9,411 bases of DNA from Sulfuritalea sp. (GTDB taxonomy: Bacteria > Pseudomonadota > Gammaproteobacteria > Burkholderiales > Rhodocyclaceae), in contig JALHNN010000062.1 in NCBI GenBank assembly GCA_022843505.1, forward strand, positions 1 to 9,411. Direction: 5' to 3'. Each line of letters opens with the position of its first letter. Within the stretch, counting starts at the first letter, position 1. A program made the translations under genes and the position numbers. A model generated the notes under the pieces. The model worked only from the letters and a program-made list of their open reading frames with translations. It made no database searches and was not told the DNA's origin. This document shows positions 6,398 to 9,411 of the stretch, in pieces.

Positions 6398-6810
6398 CGC
6401 GGGCCCGCGGGATCACCTTGTGCCAGGGCCTCGCGGTCGCTGGCCAGTTCGGCCAGGCTGGCCTTGAACAGGGTCGAGCCCGCCTTGGCGAAATTCATGG
6501 CCATCAGCAGCGTGGTGATGCCAACGCCGAGGAAGAGCGCGCTGAAGACGCCCAGGGCCAGCAGGCGATGGCTGTCCCACAGCAGCACGGTGAGGAACAC
6601 CGCGAGGAATACCAGCCCCGCGCTGAGGCAGATCAGGGCCACGGCGCCATAGGTGACCAGCGACAGCAGGCGCAGGCGCTCCTCGGCCAGTTCGACGCCA
6701 AGCAGCTGGATGCGGTTCTGCGCCAGCGCCAGCGAGGTGCCGAACAGCCCTTTCAGCGATGCGAACAGACCCGCCCGGGAGGCTTCGCCGCCGGGGGTGT
6801 CCTCCGTCAT
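6394..6810 (-). CDS. yqjE: YqjE-like membrane protein (holin superfamily III fold)
   Basis: A 138-residue integral membrane protein. The N-terminal part (about residues 12-48, GLFASLKGLFGTSLALAQNR then IQLLGVELAEERLRL) is an amphipathic helix typical of the YqjE/'phage holin family'. Two transmembrane helices follow, about 50-77 (LVTYGAVALICLSAGLVFLA and onward) and about 82-106. The tail is soluble (FKASLAELASDREAL). Despite the holin label of the Pfam family, chromosomal YqjE proteins are not phage lysis proteins and there is no phage context here. The gene begins 4 bases after the DUF883 gene and its stop overlaps the YqjK-like start, so the three are very likely one transcript. No strong Shine-Dalgarno is visible before the ATG, which fits translational coupling. 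Confidence 0.85.
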   Translation of the reverse strand: MTEDTPGGEASRAGLFASLKGLFGTSLALAQNRIQLLGVELAEERLRLLSLVTYGAVALICLSAGLVFLAVFLTVLLWDSHRLLALGVFSALFLGVGITTLLMAMNFAKAGSTLFKASLAELASDREALAQGDPAGPR

Positions 6811-6814
6811 GGAT

Positions 6815-7126
6815 TCAGCGACGGCCGATCAGCAGGCCGGCGATGAAGCCGATGCCGGCGGCGACGCCCACCGAACGCCAGGGGTTGTCATGCACGTAGT
6901 CGTCGGCGGCACGGCCGACCTGCTTGGCGCGATCGACCACGGCGGCTTCGGCTTCGGCCAGCTTGATCTTGGCCGCGGCGAGGCGGTCGGCGGTGCGGGC
7001 GCGGATCTCGGCGATCTTCTCGCCGGCCTGGCCGGCAGTGGCGCGCAGCAGCTCTTCGCTGTCGGCGATCACCAGCTTGACGTCGGCAATCAGTTTGTCC
7101 TTGGTGACTTCGCTCATGTCGCTCAT
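6815..7126 (-). CDS. yqjD: DUF883 family protein (YqjD/ElaB-like), C-terminal membrane anchor
   Basis: A 103-residue protein of the DUF883 family. In E. coli, YqjD is a stationary-phase inner-membrane protein that binds ribosomes through its N-terminal part. Here residues 5-75 form a long charged helix or coiled coil (SEELLRATAGQAGEKIAEIR and so on), followed by the conserved DNPWRSVGVAAGIGFIAGLL (from residue 80) and GRR at the C-terminus. The final helix is Gly-rich with small-residue spacing, typical of this tail anchor. I start at ATG 7126 because AGGAGA lies 5 bases upstream; the ATG at 7117 is a poorer choice. It is the first gene of the four-gene minus-strand unit. Ribosome tethering in this organism is inferred from the family. 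Confidence 0.9.
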   Translation of the reverse strand: MSDMSEVTKDKLIADVKLVIADSEELLRATAGQAGEKIAEIRARTADRLAAAKIKLAEAEAAVVDRAKQVGRAADDYVHDNPWRSVGVAAGIGFIAGLLIGRR

Positions 7127-7131
7127 GTTGC

Positions 7132-7137
7132 TCTCCT
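7132..7137 (-). promoter_or_regulatory. Strong Shine-Dalgarno of the DUF883 gene
   Basis: AGGAGA on the minus strand, 5 bases before the ATG at 7126. It is the best ribosome binding site of the minus-strand unit and supports efficient translation of the first gene. Confidence 0.75.
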
Positions 7138-7153
7138 GAAAGAATCGGCTGAA

Positions 7154-7180
7154 AGTCTAAGGCTACCCATTTTGTGGCAA
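7154..7180 (-). promoter_or_regulatory. Candidate promoter of the yqjDEK-DUF748 unit
   Basis: On the minus strand TTGCCA (7175-7180) and TAGACT (7154-7159) are separated by 15 bases. TAGACT within CCTTAGACTT has some resemblance to a stationary-phase (sigma-S type) -10, which would fit the known control of E. coli yqjD. The spacing is short and the match was made by eye. Readthrough from the exonuclease III gene, which ends only 71 bases upstream with no visible terminator, is an alternative. Confidence 0.3.
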
Positions 7181-7197
7181 TGCCGCAATGATGCATG

Positions 7198-7995
7198 TCA
7201 CGGAATCGGGAATTCGTAATCCACGGTCAGCGGGGCATGGTCGGAAAAGCGCTGCTCCTTGTACACCGATGCCTGGCGTGCGGTCGCCGCGAGTCCCGGG
7301 GTGGCAATCTGGTAATCGATGCGCCAGCCGACGTTCTTGGCCCAGGCCTGGCCGCGATTCGACCACCAGGTGTAGGCCTCGCCGGTGGCCTCGGGCTGCA
7401 GACTGCGATGGACATCAACCCAGCCAAGGTCGTCGAAGACCGACGTCAGCCAGGCGCGCTCCTCGGGCAGGAACCCGGAATTCTTCTGGTTCGACTTCCA
7501 GTTCTTCAGGTCCTTCTCGGTATGCGCGATGTTCCAGTCGCCGCAGAGCAGGACTTCGCGCTTCCGGGTCCGGGCCTCCAGCGCCAGCGCTTCCAGCCGC
7601 GGCCGGAACTGGTCGAGGAAGCGGAACTTCGCCTGCTGGCGCTCATCGGAACTGGAGCCGGATGGCAGGTAGAGCGAGACCACCGAGAGCTTGCCGAAGT
7701 CGGCCTGCAGGTAACGGCCTTCGGCATCGAATTCGGGGTTGCCGAAGCCCTCGACGATGCGGTCCGGTTCCTTGCGCGCATAGATGCCGACGCCGCTGTA
7801 GCCCTTTTTTTCCGCGCAATGGAAGTAGCCGGCATAGCCGTCGGGCCGGCTCAGTGCCGGCGTCAGATCCGCAAGCTGGGCTTTGAGTTCCTGGACGCAG
7901 ACGATGTCGCCGCCATGCCCGGCGAGCCAGTCGAAAGCCCCCTTGCTGGCGGCGGAACGGATGCCGTTGAGATTCAGGCTGAGTACTCGGAGCAT
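7198..7995 (-). CDS. xthA: Exodeoxyribonuclease III (ExoIII/ExoA-type AP endonuclease)
   Basis: A 265-residue enzyme of the endonuclease/exonuclease/phosphatase fold that nicks DNA at abasic sites and removes blocked 3' ends in base excision repair. Catalytic residues are all present: Asn10 (SLNLNGIR), Glu36 (VQELKAQ), Tyr109 (SLYLPSGSS), Asp153 and Asn155 (LCGDWNIAH), Asp227 (WRIDYQI), and Asp252-His253 near the end (RFSDHAPLTVDY). Length matches the family (about 255-270). I prefer the ATG at 7995 because the protein then opens with MLRVLSLNLNG, the usual form; the ATG at 8007 would add MHSP. Neither has a convincing Shine-Dalgarno. The gene is divergent from pyrE with a 26-base gap between chosen starts, a pairing I recall from other betaproteobacteria. 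The related symbols exoA or xth could equally be used. Confidence 0.93.
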   Translation of the reverse strand: MLRVLSLNLNGIRSAASKGAFDWLAGHGGDIVCVQELKAQLADLTPALSRPDGYAGYFHCAEKKGYSGVGIYARKEPDRIVEGFGNPEFDAEGRYLQADFGKLSVVSLYLPSGSSSDERQQAKFRFLDQFRPRLEALALEARTRKREVLLCGDWNIAHTEKDLKNWKSNQKNSGFLPEERAWLTSVFDDLGWVDVHRSLQPEATGEAYTWWSNRGQAWAKNVGWRIDYQIATPGLAATARQASVYKEQRFSDHAPLTVDYEFPIP

Positions 7996-8008
7996 GGGAC
8001 TGTGCATG

Positions 8009-8014
8009 TAGAAT
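8009..8014 (+). promoter_or_regulatory. Possible -10 box of pyrE
   Basis: TAGAAT is a good -10-like hexamer 8-13 bases before the ATG at 8022. If it is used, transcription would start near 8021, giving a leaderless or almost leaderless pyrE mRNA and excluding the ATG at 8013. No -35 match is visible at normal spacing, so confidence is low. Confidence 0.3.
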
Positions 8015-8021
8015 GGGCGCG

Positions 8022-8702
8022 ATGAACGCGAATGCCGGACCGGACGGCGGACCCTTGGCGGCCAGCGAGTTGAGCCGCGAGTTTATCGCCTTCGCCTGCG
8101 AACTGGGCGTGTTGCGCTTTGGCGAGTTCAAGACCAAGGCCGGGCGCCTCAGCCCGTATTTCTTCAACGCCGGCCTGTTTTGCGACGGCGCCTCTCTGGC
8201 GCGCCTCAGCGAGTTCTACGCACGCCGCATCCTCGCCGCCGGCATCGAGTTCGATGTGCTGTTCGGGCCGGCCTACAAGGGCATTCCGCTGGCCGCCGGC
8301 GCCGCCATGGCGCTCGCCGGGCGCGGCCGCAACCTGCCCTACGTCTACAACCGCAAGGAAGCCAAGGACCATGGCGAAGGCGGCACCCTGGTGGGTGCGC
8401 CGCTCAAAGGGCGCGTGCTGATCATCGATGACGTGATCTCGGCCGGCACCTCGGTGCGCGAGTCCGTCGAACTGATCCGCGCCGCCGGCGCTCTGCCGGC
8501 CGCCGTGCTGATCGCCCTGGATCGCCAGGAACGCGGCCAGGGCGAGCTTTCGGCGGTGCAGGAAGTCGAGCGCGATTTCGGCATTCCCGTGCTCAGTGTT
8601 GCCAGCCTGACCGATTTGATCGATTATCTTGCCGGCCATCCGCAACTGGAAGACAATCTGGCCGCCGTGCGCGAGTACCGCGCCCGCTACGGCGTCGATT
8701 GA
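8022..8702 (+). CDS. pyrE: Orotate phosphoribosyltransferase
   Basis: A 226-residue PyrE, which joins orotate and PRPP to give orotidine 5'-phosphate in pyrimidine synthesis; it acts in the cytosol as a homodimer. The PRPP-binding signature is VLIIDDVISAGTS (132-144). The mobile catalytic loop is NRKEAKDHGEGGTLVG (110-125), essentially as in E. coli. The orotate-binding N-terminal part is FKTKAGRLSPYFFNAGLF (36-53). Length is slightly above E. coli PyrE (213) because of an N-terminal Gly/Pro-containing extension. I start at ATG 8022; ATG 8013 would add MGA but lies within a possible -10 box. No Shine-Dalgarno is visible before either. No attenuator-like hairpin plus T-run lies in the short leader. 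The gene is head-to-head with exodeoxyribonuclease III and is followed after 31 bases by a secreted protein, probably on the same transcript. Confidence 0.96.
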   Translation: MNANAGPDGGPLAASELSREFIAFACELGVLRFGEFKTKAGRLSPYFFNAGLFCDGASLARLSEFYARRILAAGIEFDVLFGPAYKGIPLAAGAAMALAGRGRNLPYVYNRKEAKDHGEGGTLVGAPLKGRVLIIDDVISAGTSVRESVELIRAAGALPAAVLIALDRQERGQGELSAVQEVERDFGIPVLSVASLTDLIDYLAGHPQLEDNLAAVREYRARYGVD

Positions 8703-8733
8703 TGCCCATGCCACATCTTCAGGGAGAACCCCC

Positions 8734-9411
8734 ATGCGCCTGATCCCCTTGCTGCTCTTCGCCTCCTCGGCCCTGTTGGCCCAAAGCGCCGCTGCCCAGG
8801 CGCGAATCTTCTGCTGCCAGGACGACAAGGGAACCAAGGTCTGCGGCGATTTCCTGCCGCCGGTCTGCCAGGGCCGCGCCTACGAGGAGCGCGACGGCAA
8901 GGGATTCATCGCCAAGCAGGTCGAGGCGCCCCTGACGCCGGAACAACTGGCCAGGCGCGAAGCCGAGAACGCCAAGAAGGCCGAGGAGGCGAAGAAGGCT
9001 GCCGAAGAGCGCCGCCGCAACCTGGCCCTGCTGGCCACCTACTCGAGCGAGAAGGACATCATCGCGGCGCGCGACCGCGCCCTGGCCGAGGTCGAGAAGA
9101 ACCAGAAGCAGTCCCAGGCCCGCCTCGACGAAGCCAACAAGAAGAAGAAGAAGATCGACGCCGACCGCGAGTTCTACAAGGGCAAGCCGCTGCCCGAGGA
9201 CGTCAAGGCGCAGGTGCGCGACAACGAGAAGGAAATCGCGGCGCAGACGGCGGCCGTGGCTGCCAAGGTCAAGGAGGCGGCGGAAGTCCGCGCCCGGTTC
9301 GAGGATGAGCGCAAGCGCTATCTCGATCTGACCGGCAAGAAATCCACTGACGCTGCGGCCGCCGCACCCGCTGCTGCGGCAGCGGCCCCCGCCGTGACCG
9401 CTGCGGCACCC
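8734..9411 (+). CDS. Secreted Cys-containing coiled-coil protein of unknown function (3' truncated by window edge)
   Basis: An open frame of 226 codons from ATG 8734 to the window end with no stop. A clear Shine-Dalgarno, AGGGAG (8721-8726), lies 7 bases upstream. Residues 1-23 are a Sec signal peptide (MRLIPLLLFASSALLA, then QSAAAQA) with probable cleavage after AQA. The mature N-terminus has four cysteines (27, 28, 37, 45) in RIFCCQDDKGTKVCGDFLPP and VCQGR, somewhat like the DUF4124-type small domain; these could form two disulfides. From about 70 to 196 the sequence is highly charged and rich in Ala, Glu, Lys and Arg, a predicted coiled coil, with five Lys in a row (136-140). The end is an Ala/Pro-rich low-complexity tail (207 onward). 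I recall similar proteins in betaproteobacteria without assigned function. The 31-base spacing after pyrE suggests a shared transcript. A periplasmic structural or envelope-spanning role is inference. Confidence 0.85.
   Translation, partial: MRLIPLLLFASSALLAQSAAAQARIFCCQDDKGTKVCGDFLPPVCQGRAYEERDGKGFIAKQVEAPLTPEQLARREAENAKKAEEAKKAAEERRRNLALLATYSSEKDIIAARDRALAEVEKNQKQSQARLDEANKKKKKIDADREFYKGKPLPEDVKAQVRDNEKEIAAQTAAVAAKVKEAAEVRARFEDERKRYLDLTGKKSTDAAAAAPAAAAAAPAVTAAAP

Noticed and set aside
6394..6810. Phage holin gene and remnant prophage
   Set aside because: The holin superfamily label is a fold name; the gene sits in a yqjDEK-like chromosomal unit with no endolysin or phage genes.
7160..7197. 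Rho-independent terminator after exodeoxyribonuclease III
   Set aside because: Only a 4-bp palindrome (GGCA-A-TGCC) is present; no stable stem with a T-run.
7974..8837. 287-codon minus-strand frame opposite pyrE
   Set aside because: It is the antisense shadow of pyrE, which has complete catalytic motifs.
8719..8946. 75-codon minus-strand frame near the right end
   Set aside because: It overlaps the signal peptide and Cys-rich head of the secreted protein on the plus strand, which has a good Shine-Dalgarno.

Overview
The window reads as ordinary chromosome of a GC-rich betaproteobacterium. A Rhodocyclales-like member is my best guess, inferred from gene families, the C/G-rich third codon position and gene pairings, not from any search. 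Coding density is very high: genes abut or overlap by 4 bases in several places, and there is no gap over 300 bases. I see no insertion sequence, prophage, CRISPR array, tRNA or rRNA.

Left part (1-2836). The plus strand carries the C-terminal catalytic part of a XerC-type tyrosine recombinase, whose stop overlaps the GTG start of a 74-residue two-helix membrane protein. That protein is convergent with a minus-strand RNase D-like 3'-5' exonuclease, and the two genes share a CTAG in which both stop codons lie. A roughly 200-base divergent region with a G-tract cluster follows. Then come three plus-strand genes: a 73-residue Cys-rich small protein, an AmiD-like lipoprotein amidase, and a cupin protein joined to the amidase by an ATGA overlap. 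A perfect 9-bp hairpin closes this block.

Middle part (2837-7126), all minus strand. This is a compact unit in transcription order: a DUF883/YqjD-like protein, a YqjE-like holin-superfamily membrane protein, a YqjK-like small protein, and a 1078-residue DUF748 (AsmA-like) envelope protein. The first three match the yqjD-yqjE-yqjK order known from E. coli. A large AsmA-like protein at the end of the unit suggests an inner-membrane/envelope stress or maintenance role (inference).

Right part (7198-9411). An exodeoxyribonuclease III gene (minus) lies head-to-head with pyrE (plus), with only 26 bases between the chosen start codons. Downstream of pyrE is a secreted, Cys-containing, coiled-coil protein that runs off the window end.

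I found no convincing new defence or mobile system. The most useful leads are small or start-ambiguous genes, the amidase-cupin coupling, the yqjDEK-DUF748 unit, and the secreted protein behind pyrE.
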